From Larix kaempferi (Eukaryota; Streptophyta; Pinopsida; Pinales; Pinaceae): a stretch of 64,000 nucleotides of DNA. Of the stretch, positions 35,085-48,700 are shown one piece after another. The notes under the pieces were generated by a model. That model searched no databases, had not been told where the DNA came from, and saw nothing but the letters and a program-made list of their open reading frames with translations. The DNA lies in NCBI GenBank assembly GCA_027924585.1, contig BSBM01000461.1, positions 7,086,001-7,150,000 of the forward strand, given 5' to 3'. The translations under genes were made by a program, and so were the position numbers. Numbering within the stretch: the stretch's first letter is position 1; every line of letters starts with the position of its first letter.

Positions 35085-35466
35085 TTGGGTTGTAGATTTT
35101 AGTCTTATTTTACATAACTCTACGGAATTTAAATTGGCATGTAATAGATTCAATAATCATGTTTGTGTCAAAGGGTTGTATAGAATTTGTTTAAATAAAA
35201 ACCAACAAGATGTTATTTGATTTAACTCTAGAAAATTTAAATTGACACTTAATAGACTCGATGATCATGCTTTTGGAATTGAAAACTGCAATTGTAAAAT
35301 AGAAATCACACTTTTGGAATAAAAAATCACACTTTTGAATAAAAAATCACACTTTTTGAATTGAAAATCAGACTTTTCAAATTGAAAATCATAGTTTCTA
35401 ATAAAAAAAAGCACTTTCCAAGTAAAAAAATACACTTTTTGAATAAAAATAATGTCTCCTAGATAG
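35085..35466. repeat. Repeat X, copy 2
   Basis: Same orientation and text as 8896-9290. It begins with a partial duplicate of its own first unit (TTAACTCTA...AAATTTAAATTG at about 35115 and 35222). The tail is about ten units of CACTTTTGGAATAAAAAAT. Confidence 0.75.
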
Positions 35467-35471
35467 TCATT

Positions 35472-35745
35472 TGTCACATCCCCTCTCATCGATCCAACAC
35501 AAGGAAGGGAACATGACACTAAAATTCTAGGCTTTTACAAAACTCATCCCCATTCATCAAATTCATACAAATAAAAACACATGTGTGCAGATGTATAATT
35601 CAAATTAACACAACGAAAATAAAATCTATATCTACACACATTTCACTTGCATTCATCAGCATAATCATAATAGTCTTCAAATAAAAACATTGCAGAAGTA
35701 AAACACATAGAGAATACTTATCTTGAGATGATGCCTTCCTGAGAA
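35472..35745 (-). repeat. Clipped LTR of the remnant-B type
   Basis: It starts TGTCACATCC and matches 7611-7885, most of it nearly base for base, then stops at TATGCAACTGCAA. No primer site lies on its left, so that side is the outer LTR edge, preceded by TCATT. About 1 kb of the LTR is missing on the right, where an unrelated broken ORF begins. Confidence 0.8.
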
Positions 35746-36935
35746 ACAGGATATGCAACTGCAATGAGTTGCCTTACGGCTTCTTTATGCACTACATAAT
35801 CTATGGCATATCGAGGCAATAGGGACAGGGCATGACTCCCTCCACACATTCTGATGTATGTTCCCTCCATAGAGAAGTAGTAATCTCTAAATGTTTCTAT
35901 AATAGGCATAGCATTTTCTAGTAGGCAGTTTGGTTCTGCCTTGAAGAGCAGTTGATACAGGGGCATGATGAACCTTTCATAGATCTGAGTGTAGTATCTT
36001 GCGTACTTGTTTGCTCATGTTATCTAATAAGCCACATGGAGGGGAGATTATTTTCTCTTCCAGATGCATCCCAGATCAGGGAAAGGGTGCTTGATGAGTA
36101 AGCAGTCCACCAGGTAAGAGGAAATGAAGAAATCGACTTTGTTTTGTGTCAATCCTCCCTGAGCAGCAGTTATAAGTGAGGCCATGCTATCTGAGATGAT
36201 ATCGGCCCAATTTAATATTGCACCATGTGTGGCCACATGGGACATCACCGGCACCCAACTGCGTTTATATATGTTTCCATTGGGCATGCCGAAAACTCTA
36301 CTTAACATTAGGGAAATGAGCCTGCACGGAGTCCTCAGATGTTGAATCTCATACTCTCCACTGGCCCTTGACCTTATTTGCTTTTCACCAATTGTCATCT
36401 TTCTTGCATATTCCAAAGGGTCCATTTTTAACCCGGATACCCATTCATCATTCAGGAAAGTCTTAGGGTAGGGTAGTCTGTATGCTGCCATGACAAAATT
36501 TGGCACAAAAGATGCAAGACTCATCCCGTCGATATCTATGATGTATCTAGCGTCAGTATTCACCTGGGGTAGCATCCAACCAATAACCTATGAGCAAGGG
36601 AATAGGTCCGGGCGAGTGGCCTCTTTGTGGAGAACAGACCTTTTTATGTTCCTATAGACCATTAGCTCTTCCAAAGAGGCTTCAGAGAAGTCTTGGTCTT
36701 CCATAGCTCTGTATAGCTCGCCCCATTGGTATTATGGGGCGGCTCCTGTAATAGCTTTCGTGTCGCCGAACATTGTCTCGAGCAAGGTGTCTAAGAGGAT
36801 TTCTACGTCTGAGTCTGACCTGGCTAACTTGGCTTTATTTCTGGAAGACCACCTATGTATATCAAACCTGCGACGACAGTGAAATGACAAATGAGGGATT
36901 TCATTGTTTGTGAGCAATACAATGTTCAAATCCAT
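35718..36935 (-). pseudogene. Unrecognised broken ORF, about 405 codons
   Basis: One minus-strand frame from Met at 36935 (MDLNIVLLTNNEIPHLSFHC) through SFVPNFVMAAYRLPYPKTFL and LMLSRVFGMPNGNIYKRSWV to YVVHKEAVRQLIAVAY. Stops interrupt it: TAA at 36732, TAG near 36592, and three close together (TAA, TAG, TGA) between 36048 and 36010. Between them it stays in frame with normal protein composition, so it was once a real coding sequence. I do not recognise the family. The last 15 or so codons come from the clipped LTR, so the ORF end is chimeric. It may belong to a repeat rather than a single-copy gene. Confidence 0.5.
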
Positions 36936-38210
36936 GATGTTAAAGTAGAACTTGAATTAAGATGAATGTTAGCTTCCATTAAAACTGTCCATCAAGGTTG
37001 AAAACGATGAGGCCAAACAATTGCACAAAATTTATCCATACAGTAGTTGAAATGAAAAGAAAATACATGCAGTGCTGATGATTATTTGAAAAAATCTCAT
37101 TACCATAATTCTTGAGCAAGCAAGTGCCATCGAAAATATTTTAGAAAGTGAAAAATGAGAAAAAACTATGACGGGGACGAAGCAACATTTTAGGAATACC
37201 AATGCATTTGACATTTGTACAAAGCCATGTTTTAAGCAATCATTAAAGTGATGGACGAAGCCTTCTTACGAAAAAAAAATAGTCACGCAAGCAATTCAAA
37301 TTTAACTGATAATGATAAAAGCAAATGTGTGTGTGTGAAAGAAACAAAAAACATAAGTGACTGCATAAAAAACGTCCTCTGCAAGGTGCTTTCGGTACTT
37401 GGGGACAAAGCAACTCCTGCTTGGCTAAGAGGCTCAAAGAGGGACAAAAGACAACGCGGTTAACGGGGCTTTGAGGCTTTAGAGAAGCTTAGGAACAATG
37501 GGCCTGTGGGTTGAAAAAGGTATAAGACAAAGGCTGAGGACAGAAGGGGCTTTCGAGTGGGATGCCATGTTTGAGGCTTCAGTACTCTTCAAGGAAATCA
37601 ACGACGACAAGCCTGGTTTGGATAAGGGGTCTACATTGACAGGAAAACCTGGGTTTGGAGGGAAACTGTGAGTCAAACCTGTTGGGGCACGACTGAACCT
37701 TACGACATAAAAAAAAAGGTGAGGAGGGTATGGCCTTTTAAAGGTTTACATTCGAAAAATCCCTAAAACTAGCTTAAAAAGCCCCAAACGTTAAAATGGG
37801 AAACCAAGTGGACAAAGTGAACGGAGTGGTTTCAAAGACGTACCTATCAGTACCGGAGAGGCTTGTTGAGGGTAAGTGTGCTCTGACTGGATACAAAGCG
37901 ATGTTCTCCCTTTGGAGCGCGAACAGACCTTCTCTAACAATGAAAATGGTGGGGAAAGAACCACCAACCCCATTATCTATGTATGTCGAGCACTTAATGC
38001 ATATAGGTTGGCAGTTGGGTAATTAAGGTGCACGAGGCTCAATGAAACAACTATTAAATTCTCATGGGGTTAGATTTAAAGTTTCCAACTAACACCCTTT
38101 ACTTTTTCCAAAACCGACTGCGTCGATGGTCAACGATTTCACCGTAACTCTTGTGCAACGGTCGGCCGAAATGGGCTTAAACGCTGTGATGATGGACGGG
38201 TCAAGACTCT
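36936..38210. other. Unassigned stretch
   Basis: About 1.3 kb. Open frames are short and conflict between strands. A TG repeat (TGTGTGTGTG near 37327) and poly-A runs are seen, but no family features. Confidence 0.45.
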
Positions 38211-38214
38211 CGGG

Positions 38215-38460
38215 AGAGCGACGGTTGAAGGATGGTAAGCTCACTTTTGGCACAACGGTCGGCGACGGTGAGCTCACCTCCGGCACAACAGTTGACAACG
38301 CCAAAATTACAAACTACGCCCGGGAAATGTGATGCGGCTCGATGAAGGGACAAAACAAAACTGCGACCAGTTAGCCAAGTTAGTGTTGAATAATGCGACT
38401 GGTCGGCGGAGATAAGCTCACTTCCGGTGCAATGGTCAGCGAAAATAATGTTAAACCGTG
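38215..38460. repeat. Degenerate minisatellite, about 36-40 bp unit
   Basis: Units of the form AAGCTCACTTTTGGCACAA then CGGTCGGCGACGG occur near 38236, 38270 and 38412, with weaker traces between. The repeated part is GAGCTCAC(C/T)TCCGG(C/T)(A/G)CAA. Confidence 0.65.
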
Positions 38461-39795
38461 CGACCAAAACATAAGACGAAGTCCTTTTAGAAGTGATCGA
38501 TCGGTGAAAGATGAGCCAAAAACGTGCGCAACGTTCGACGAAGTTAGACCTAAAACCTGTGCAACGGTCAACGAGGGTGAAAATAAAGACTACATCTGGT
38601 TGGAAAATATAGGCATAAAATCTGTGACTATTTTAACAACAAAGACTGTTGATCAGAGAAAAATAGACTAAAAGCTGCAACCAATCTTGTGGGAAAAAAC
38701 TTGAAGTTTTTCCTTAGTCACAAAAACAACTTCTTTTGGAGAGAAGAAGAGGGACAACTTAAAAGGTCAAAACCAAACTTTCAAGAGACCACAAAACTTT
38801 CTAAAAATAAAAAGAGGGCCCCTATAATTTTCAAAAAATTATGGGGATCAAGTTGCAGCAACAACAAAGACGCAACTATTCAGGTGTGTGAGTGAAGAAA
38901 CAAACCCACGACCGTGATTTCTCCCAACCTTCCAGGGATGGGTTTGATATTGGACCAAATGAAGCCAACATTCGAAGACCTCGTGAGTAAATCCATATGC
39001 ACTCGCTCTCTTGCAGCATACCTTTTATGAAATCCAAACAAGTTGTGCCAAAATAATGAAATTGCCTTGGATTTGAACGATTCTTCTAGATCTGTGCTTA
39101 TTAAGGGCATATGCAAACCTATGCAGAGGTCACAAACTAGTCACCTTTCCATTCCTAAAAAAAACCCCTCTGATTTACCCTGAAGGCCCCAACGATAGCT
39201 TGGTATCATAGATCTGTTTGGTCTGATAGCCCTAGCTCTTCCATCCACTACTATGGAAATTCATAACCACATCGTTGGCTGGAGCTTGCTCAAGAATATG
39301 TTGAGTAAAAGCACCATGGATCACTCCTCTACACGGAAGAGTAGAAATTGTGCCCTCTATAAGGCTCACTCGCAATGACAAACTTACTTCAAGAGGAAGA
39401 GATCCTCGTCTGCGGCTGGAATCGGGCTTGCCCTCAGGGTTGACATCTTTTCTTGTGTTCTTCTCATCTCTCCAACTCTCTGTATTTGCGCCAAAATTCC
39501 AAATCTATTGGTGTGAAATTGCAAATCTATTGGGTGTGGTTTGGTAGAAAATGTGATTTATGTTTTTTTTTTTTTAATTTGGTTATGTTTAATTCCTTTT
39601 TTATATTTTATATCTTATATATTATTTTTAATTTATTTAATTTATCTTTTTTTTTCACTTAATTTAGTTAATTTGGTTATGTTTAGTTTATTTTTTTATA
39701 TCTTATACATTTATTTTCTATATCTTATATATCTTATTTTTTACATGCTCAACAATTATAAATTTCATATTTTGTTTTATGTTTGAAGAAAATGA
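38461..39795. other. Unassigned stretch with T-rich tract
   Basis: Minus-strand frame 39116-38880 (78 codons, GFIWSNIKPIPGRLGEITVV) looks protein-like but matches no family I know. From 39560 to 39790 the plus strand is a run of T-rich and TTA-rich sequence, low complexity. Nothing else is seen. Confidence 0.4.
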
Positions 39796-39799
39796 ACAA

Positions 39800-39990
39800 T
39801 TAGTGGTTAGGGTGGCTTAGTGGTTAAGAAGGGAGGTCCCTCACATACGTGGATATTTTGGGGGATGTAAGCGTTGGTGTGTTTGTGAGAGATTTTTTCA
39901 TCGTTTGTGGATGTAGTTATCATGTATTTGTGAGAGAAGGTGTTATATTGTTGGTGGATGTGTGAAGCCTTAACATGTTTTTTTTTTAAG
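39800..39990 (+). mobile_element. Possible tRNA-derived SINE
   Basis: TGGCTTAGTGG at 39812-39822 fits the polymerase III A box, followed by GTTAAGA and a short stem (AGGGAGGTCCCT) as in a tRNA-like head. The piece ends in a T run near 39985. A proper B box (GGTTCGAATCC type) is not seen where expected, so this is a weak call. Confidence 0.3.
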
Positions 39991-42900
39991 TTGTTTGAAT
40001 ACCTAGGGAGTTTAACACATTGGTAAGTGGATATTAATGAGATATTTTCAGTCTTTTATATTATGTTTAATATTTATTGTTTAAAATGCCCCTTAGACTT
40101 TCTATTTGCACACCAACATCACATTCATTCTCAACATGGTGTAGATATCGTGAATAAAACCTCATGGTGAATAAAACTTGGTGTTATTATCTTAATGATT
40201 CCCATATCCCACTGAGACGCTAATGATATGATCTATATGGTGGTTTGAGGCCTAATTCAAGGAATAGAGCCCTAGAAGCTTTTTTTCCTCCCCTAATCAT
40301 GGTCAAGCCCTTAAGACCCATGCCTAAATATCATAAAAACTTCTAATGGCATCCCTATCCCATTTGTATGCAAAATATCCCTTTTAGAGGACCTATGTTG
40401 TAGTTCAAATCCCTAATCATGGCCCATTAACCCAAGAGTCTTAGTTTAGGATCTAATTCCTTGTATTTTTCCCTAATCCATGGCGAAGGAAGTAAGACTC
40501 ATGATCATCATCATAGAGATGATGATGCCAATATTAATTAGAACAAAATCTTATCAATGAATTCACAAGTATGAATTTGTGTGCATACATAGGAGGTTGT
40601 GTGCTGCAACTTGTGCCCTACATAGACTATGCATCCATAATTTAAATTGGAAAAATGAGGGCTCATTGGAAATATTATACACAACAATAGCATTTATCCA
40701 TTTCATTTTTTGTTAAAAGTGAACATGAGAGAATATAATTACTCAAAACATAGATTACATGATATACATCATCGCATATGTCCAACTATGCCACAATAAT
40801 AATTTTAATATAATATTGAATCAATGACTTTATCCTCAATTGACATGGATCTTGCCCCAATCTTGACTAGGAAGGATGGGATGATACCATGGGGTTTAAA
40901 GGAATGGTCATCAAATGCTTTAAACATTATGGAATAAGTTGGAACCATCTCAAAAAATACTAGGGAACTTCAACATAACATAGACATAACACAAGTTTAA
41001 TCCTTTCCATTTACCACATTTTTGAATATACTAGTTCCATGCAAAGATACCTACATATGGAAAGAGATGTGATGGGAAATTCTATGATTGGAGTAGTCCA
41101 ATTCAAATGTTATCAAATGGTAATTTGATGAATTAATCCCACCAATAACATTTAAGACTTCCTTCCACTACTGTGGGAATATCTAAAGAAACTCTAAAGT
41201 GAGCATGATGCAAGGGGTCTAGGATAAATCTTCTACAATGTTTTAATTTTAAGTAGCTCGGGTATTTGGATTATGCATAAACCTTCACAAATTTTCATTG
41301 GGAGGGAGAGACATAATATCAACTTATGGCATCTTTATTTGTATATGGCCAATCTAATGTGACGTAGATGCTTCCTTATCCCTATGTATAGAGGGTAGGC
41401 CATTGCAATTATGATCTTTTGTCTAAAACATACAAACTACTAAAAGGGGTATCATGCATGTGTTCCACATTTAGAAAAATTGAGGGGATTTTTGGCATTA
41501 AAACTCATGATACAATATTAAAGAACCCCCAAGATGGATATTGGGTTTATATCCCTCCTTCAACATCCTCTAATGTTTATTCACTCATGAGTGAGTTTAA
41601 TTAAGCAAGGAACATTGGGGCATTGCAACCACTTTTGATATCTACCACCATCTAGTCCAACCTTTCCATGAATTTTAAAATGGCCCTCCCAAGAGATAGC
41701 AACAAATCTATCATTATAGTGGTATTTCCATCACTAAAATGTCTAATATGTTGCCATAAGGTACCCTCCTTCTAATGGCCTTGACATAGGATCATGACTT
41801 GAGAAGGTCGTCTCCTTCAAAGGTACACTTTTGGACTTTAATTTGAACTTTAAGAATCCCTCCTCCACAAACTACACATTTCCTATTGAGGGTATCACTA
41901 GCCTATGATTTAGTATGTTGGTTCCATCAGGCGGCTTTGAGAATTATGGAGCCGTTTTAGGGCCTTTAGAATGGAATTATAGGGATGAATACCATGCCTT
42001 TGGCTCTAAAAAAACCATTGAGGCATCTATAGCCATGCATAATTCCTCAAAGAATCACACATGAATTTTTATGGATGGTATCCATGGTTCTATGTATCTA
42101 GGTCGTGTGGTCTTGGGGTCTTGGACATGGTAATGCAGGAGACACGGTAATGTAAAGGGGTAAATATCCTATCTCTTATAAGTCTCAATGGTGACATCAC
42201 ATAAAGTTCAAACATAAAAGTTTCAAACACATGTGATGAAATCCCTAAAAGGGGCTTTCCACACCTTATATTATAAGGTGCTTGCAATCCATCACAAGGC
42301 TTACTATGTCCAAATGTGATAGAAACCCAATCCATCGCATAGATTGAAAAGATAAACATTTCAAAAAATGAAAACATGTATAAACCAATGAAAAGTTTCA
42401 ATTTCTCAATAGTGTCATGCCAAAATACCTCCCTTTTATAGTCTTAAAAGGGAAATGTAGCTGGTGGATAATGTAAAATGTGTTGTATTAAGTTGACAAG
42501 GGCCATAAATCCAATCTCAATCATTTGATTCCTTATTTGCAACAATTGTCTTGTCTTAACTTTATGGTGTTATCCATCCTTTAATGTGTGTAGGGTCCCC
42601 ATCTAATGTACCATGTTGTTCATCCATAAGTGAATTGATCCTCCTTAATCCTTGAATCATGCCTTCATCAATTGCCTTTCCATCATACCTACCGGCATAC
42701 GATTGAATTAGAATTAATTATGACACATTCTGGGGGAAGAAAGGTAGAAAATATTCCTATTTATGGTTTGATTTTCTATAAGAAAAGACATGGATTTGTG
42801 GACAAAACTATGGCATGGATCAAGATGTAAAGTTTTATTAATGGATTTTTTACATCTATGTGACAAGTGTCTTGTCCAAGTGGACAATGAAAATAAGATT

Positions 42901-43917
42901 AGAATGCGGATACAATATTTGGGCATAAACATTGTTAAACCATTAAATTAGAATTTATTCAAGGTGAAGGTTGTGGTCACCAAAACTAATGCGGATCTAT
43001 TGGAATGCATGCCTACTCTATTGGAAGCTCATAAACTAATCAATGCCTCGTAATAGTTTTCCTTGATTATTTTGCAATTCAAAAAGGAAGATAAATTAAC
43101 ACCTTTTAACTGTCACCAAGACCATGGGAACTCATAAAACATGCTTCTACTTTACTGTTATCATGAGTTGTTATGAGAACCTCATCAAATGCATCCAATC
43201 CATATGATTGAACATACAGGGAATCAACCTGAGAGATAAAGTTGTTATTCCAAACGAGGCTTTATGTAGGACTTCATTATTTGAAAATGAAGAAATTAAG
43301 GGGAAAATTCAAGAGTTGTTGGATGGTGATAGGGAGTACAAGGGTGGCCAACCCAATCCATTGCATAGCATTTTCAACCATCCAATGAACACTCAGGGAT
43401 GATTATTCATCATGGAAGAAGGGGGCTTGTGAGAGGTTGTATTGGAGAGTCGATTTCCCATGATCCATAATCGAGGAAACAACATTGTGCAAATGAAACG
43501 ACAAGGCATCGTTGCCCTCAATAAATCCAGTCATATGGGTTGTAGTTGTCTCTCACTCCACATCTTAGTGGGATCCAACCTCCTGCACCCACTAATCGAG
43601 GTAGCCTCATTGTGTGGATGGAATGGCGAGGCACCACCACCCACAACAAAGCCGGATGCACCATGGGTCGTGCAAATGTCTCCTAGACCATAAAGGGGTA
43701 TCGTATAATACTCGCCTGTTAATGATCCTACCATAGATTCACCTATGGCAACCTTGTTATGACTTATCCTTCCTATAAATGATAAGGTTCATTAAACTTC
43801 TCATGATGTCGAAGGTGGCAAGCCACCTTCATTGACATGATCTAAACACTTCACCAAATCATTCAATTGGTAGGAGCAATGAGCGATGTGTAAAAATAGT
43901 AGGGACATAGTCCTTCG
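39991..43917. other. Unassigned stretch, no gene seen
   Basis: About 3.9 kb. The plus-strand frames at 41419-41604 and 43208-43402 (ENEEIKGKIQELLDGDREYK) look somewhat protein-like but are short, and neighbouring frames do not continue them. CCCTAATCATGG recurs at 40293 and 40412. It may be an old element I cannot identify. Confidence 0.4.
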
Positions 43918-45725
43918 GTGGGGTCTTGACACAAGAAGGACATGCGGTGGCATATGAATCTAGAAAGCTGAAAGTACATGAAAAGAACTACTCTACCTAT
44001 GATTTAGAGTTACTGGCAGTTATTCATGCCTTAAAAATGTGGCGTCACCACCTTATTGGCAGGAAATTTACATTATTGACAGATAACATGGGTCTGAAAT
44101 ATTTATTGGATCAGACAAACCTGAATGCTAGACAAGCTAGATGGTTGACGTTCTTAAGTGAGTATGACTTCGAAATTCAGCATATTAAAGGAAAAGAGAA
44201 CAAGGTTGCAGATGCCTTGAGTCGTAAGACAAAACTAAATTTCATTTCAGCAATCAGTACATATTCAACTGATTTGGAAAATCAGATTCTGGAAAAGAGT
44301 GAAACAGATGAAGAATACAGAAAAATGAAGGAAAAGACAACAAACAACAGTTTTGAAAATTGTATGGCAGATTACAACATGACGGAAAACAATTTATTAC
44401 TATTTAAGAACAGATTGTATCTACCAGACATACCATAAATAAAATTTATGATATTAAATGAGATGCATAAAAGTCACTATTTTGGTCATCCAAGTTACAA
44501 AAGACCATTACTATGCTCAGAAATGAATATTATTGGCCCAGAATGAAGGATGAAGTAGCAGAGTACATAGCTAAATGTTTGGATTATCAAAAAGTTAAGG
44601 TTGAACACCAACATCCTACTGGATTGTTGCAACTGTTACTGATACCAAGTTGGAAATGGGAAGTAATTAGCATAGATTTTATTATTGGATTACCTAAAAA
44701 TAAAAAAACAACATGATTCTATCATGGTGGTAGTGGACAAACTCAGCAAGCCAGCACACTTCATACCCGTAAAGACTACTCATAAAGCTCCAGATATTGC
44801 AGAGATCTTTATGAAACAGATTTTTAGATTACATGGAATACCAAAGGTAATAATTTCAGATCGTGACTCGAAGTTTACAGGTAACTTCTGGAGGTCACTA
44901 TTTAAAGGGTTGAACACAACTTTAAATTTCAGTACAGCATTTCACCCACAGACAGATGGTCAGACAGAAAGAGTAAACCAAGTTTTAGAAGATTTATTAA
45001 GAATGTATGTTAAGGATCAGCCTGGTAAGTGGGAAGACTACTTGCACTTAGAAGAATTTGCTTATAATAATCACTATCATCCATCGGCCAGACTTAGTCC
45101 TTTTGAAATTCTTTATGGTAGGAAATGTAATACACCTGTTTCATGGAATGATCTAGTAAATAGAGTTGTTTTAGGACCTGAATTATTGTAGGATTTAGAA
45201 CTAATTGTGAAATAGGTGCAAGGACATTTAAAAGCTGCCCAAGATAGGAAAAAAAGTCAAGCAGATTCAAAAAGAACTCATAAAGAGTTCCAAGTTGGTG
45301 AACATGTATTCCTCAAGGTAAAACCGAAAAAGGGTTCACTGAAATTGGGGAGTTGTGCCAAGTTGGCACCCAGGTATTGCAGTCCTTTTGAAATATTGTC
45401 TAAGGTTGGAGCAGTGGCATACCAACTAGCATTGCCACCAAACTTAAAAATACATAATGTTTTTCATATATCATTTTTAAAGAAATATGTGCACGATACT
45501 ACTCATGTTGTAAACTGGAATGATGTACAGGTGGGACAAGACGAAGATTTTCCGATGGAACCGGATTGTATCCTCAGAAGGAGGGAAACTGTTCTCCGGA
45601 ATCGCAACATTGGGCAAATGAAGGTGCAATGGAAGCACCTTATCCCAAAAGAGGCAACCTAGGAGTTGGAGAGTAGTATGCAGGCAACATACCCAACTCT
45701 ATTTCAGGAACACTCAAGGATTGAT
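43918..45725 (+). pseudogene. pol: Gypsy B RNase H, integrase and chromodomain (broken)
   Basis: RNase [35 protein letters not shown], ending at KVADALSRK. The integrase zinc-finger region has EMHKSHYFGHP and KCLDYQK, where the second Cys of the CxxC is Tyr. Core: Asp in ISIDFIIGLPK, Asp in IISDRDSKF and Glu in GQTERVNQ, the D-D-35-E pattern. The GPY/F region reads APRYCSPFEILSKVGAVAYQ, then HNVFHISFLKKY. The chromodomain has DCILRRRETVLRNRNIGQMK, then VQWKHLIPKEAT and ELESSM, with TAG at 45660 where Trp is expected. Frameshifts lie near 44495 and 44700 (A-rich run). Stops lie at 44436 and twice near 45190-45215. Chromodomains guide insertion toward heterochromatin. Confidence 0.93.
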
Positions 45726-45755
45726 TAGCCAACATCGAGGACGATGTTGAGACTT

Positions 45756-45764
45756 AAGGGGGGG
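45756..45764 (+). other. Gypsy B polypurine tract
   Basis: AAGGGGGGG directly before TGTATGTCACC, the LTR start. Confidence 0.9.
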
Positions 45765-48700
45765 TGTATGTCACCTACCCAAATTTCTGAGAATTATTAT
45801 TTTATTTGCAAAATACTTTATGTTAAAATTAATTACAAAGTTTTGTAATTATGATCAGTTTTGATCACGGATGAATGTAATTACTGAATATTATTATTTA
45901 AATAAATTAATTAGGAGACAAACACCCAAGATGACTATTGAATGAATGTTCACTAACCCACTAGGAGGAATGGAAGCTGTTGGAAAGTATGGGACAGATG
46001 GAAGCAGTTGCATCACACCACTAGCTGTTGGTTATGGGACAACTACCCCTAAAAATAGGGCATTATCCCCCAGGTGGAGGGAGTGAGCAGGCAGCTCATT
46101 TAATGACCTAGTAACATCTAAAAAGGCCTAGGCAGCCTATAAAGGAAAATTCGAATTGAGCAGGTAGCTATTAATCAATATTTCTGCAGAATATTTTCCT
46201 CATGTGCATCAGGTGATCACTGAGAGATTCAAATAGTGAGCCTAGTAGTGACTGAAATCTTAAGTTTGCATATTGTTGAGAAGAAACGGAGTTACTGGTG
46301 CATGTCTATTGGACTGCTAGCTATTGAAGCTTCAGAAGTTAATTGCTACAGCAAGAAGAAGTCCTAATTCCTGAGTTTCTTCCTCCTGGTGGTTCAGTGA
46401 ACAGGCTTGGGGGACCTAAGACAGTACTTGACTGTTTTCAGGAATTGGTTGGGTGGAACAGTCTTCTTGGGTTGTTTGTTGCCCTACAGATTTATCCAGG
46501 TTCTACAGATTTTCTAGTTATCCTCAGTTAATAATTCTATTCTGTTTAACTAGTATTTTCTGTTTTTCTGTTTTCGAAAAAGAATTTAATCCTAGACTTG
46601 TTTAAAGTTTGAATGTTTAAGTTTAATGATGATTTTAATGGATAAACCAATATCTATATTTTTCCACATGTTGTTTTGAAGCATCGTACTCTAGTATAGA
46701 TACGCGAATTAAAAATAGATTAGAAGATAGGCAAATTACCATTTTGAATTCGATAGATAGATAGTAATTATATATTTATCAGTTTTATGTCCTAAAGTTA
46801 AATAATAGTAGAGCGTTCTATATAATATTCATGTATACATTATAAATATTTCAGAGTTTTATGAAAAACAAACAATGCATAATTTATGTATAGTTGCATC
46901 ACATTATTCTTATCATTCTTATGCACAAAGGAAAAGATAGAAATCATATATCTATATACCATATTATGGTTGCATTGTAATAACATAGCTGCAAAATAAA
47001 GAATGTGATCATCTTAGCAAGATTGTACATAACAGTCATCACACACTTTTCACATTATACATACACACACACTGTTTCATTTCTTATTCTATCATTTTTA
47101 TAAATTTATCCAGTTCAAACAGTTAATGGAGATAATATAAATATTCTATTGCTGACAGTTATTGTATTTAGTAGATAATCGAACTATAAGTATAGAATCC
47201 CAAACTGAGTTCCATATAAAAATTTACTTAGTATCAATTTCCTCTTTTTGTTATCGTTTTGCAAACTCATTATTCACAGACTTCGGATCAAACCAAAGTT
47301 ACTTGAAAGTTCATTTTTCAAAAACATTTATTGTCTTTCAAAACATTAAAATACTACTTAGGGTTTGACCTGTTATTTCCATTACGATCGAATTTATTAC
47401 CATTCGAAATATCATACATTAGGTAGTTATCATCTTTCACAGAGCATACAAACCCTAGTAAAAAAAACTTACAACATCATTCCACGGCATTAAAATCGTT
47501 AAACAGTTTTCGACTTATATTGCATACTCTTAGTTTATAGTTTGATTTTTTGTTTACATTTAACAAGAATTGTCGATTTGATGCCTAGCCTTTATCTTTC
47601 TACTTATAGCAATTACCAAACCTATGCTATCGTTGCCTGAGTACAACAGTTCTCATATCTATTCAACGAAACATTGCAACAGATATAACTTATTATCCAG
47701 AAACCAAACTACTTAGCACCATATAAAAACGACAGTATAACATTCGAGAAGCAGGGTTTAATTCTTAGGTTAGACGAGCCTTGGCTCCATTACATTCCCA
47801 TATTAATGCATCAACAGGTGGAACGATCAAACATTTCCACTATTGCAAATTCCATACTCAAAGACGAGGGATTGACATTTCCCAGCATCAAAAATTTACA
47901 AACCTTAAAAACGATTTTGAACAGGGTTCATTCCTTTCTTCACTGAGTTCATAAACCAGAGTTTTATAAACCTTTTAGATAAATTTCAAGCACCCAAACA
48001 AACATAGAGAATAAAGACAAATATCCTTCGACATAGAAGTTTTTAACAACAACTTAAAACTCTTTTGAAGGATCAACGACAAACGACGCCATGGCAAGAC
48101 CTTTTTCTCGTTGTTGGAATCAACCACGTCATTACAAACCATTGAGGCACCTACGATGGTTTTTTGGAAAAACCCGAAGCTTACCCATTTGAAAGCTTGC
48201 CAACTCTATAAAAGCCTCGCTCGAATCACACCTTCAAAACCTGCAACAGACAAAAAGTGCATAACTTAGAATGTGATAACGATATATTCATATCTCAACT
48301 GAAAAGAAACAAAAGATACATTTAAGGGAAATACTTTAATTTCAAGGAAGCTTACCTTCCTAAACGGAGACCCAGTTTTCTTGCAAATGCCAGAAAGACG
48401 ATGAGGATTCTACAGCAGAGACAAGACGAGGGAACCTCCATTTCTTAATAACTGAGTATTGTTTCTACAAACTCAACGAAGATCTTGAACACTTCAATGC
48501 ATTCAAATAGCTCAAAACAAAGTATCAGTATCTTACTACATCGCCATTACCATAGTTTTAAGCATGCAACTCAACGGAAAACTACCTATGGGACTCGAGG
48601 TCGAGACCTCCTACAAACATTTGCTAACCCTAGAAAATTTGGGCAGCCTGTCGGCCATGGACTGAAACAATAAAAAAAATAAACAACATTTTCCAAACTC

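Noticed and set aside
39541-39786. 81-codon Phe/Leu/Tyr-rich frame resembling a membrane protein
   Set aside because: It is a low-complexity T-rich tract that gives hydrophobic codons by composition.
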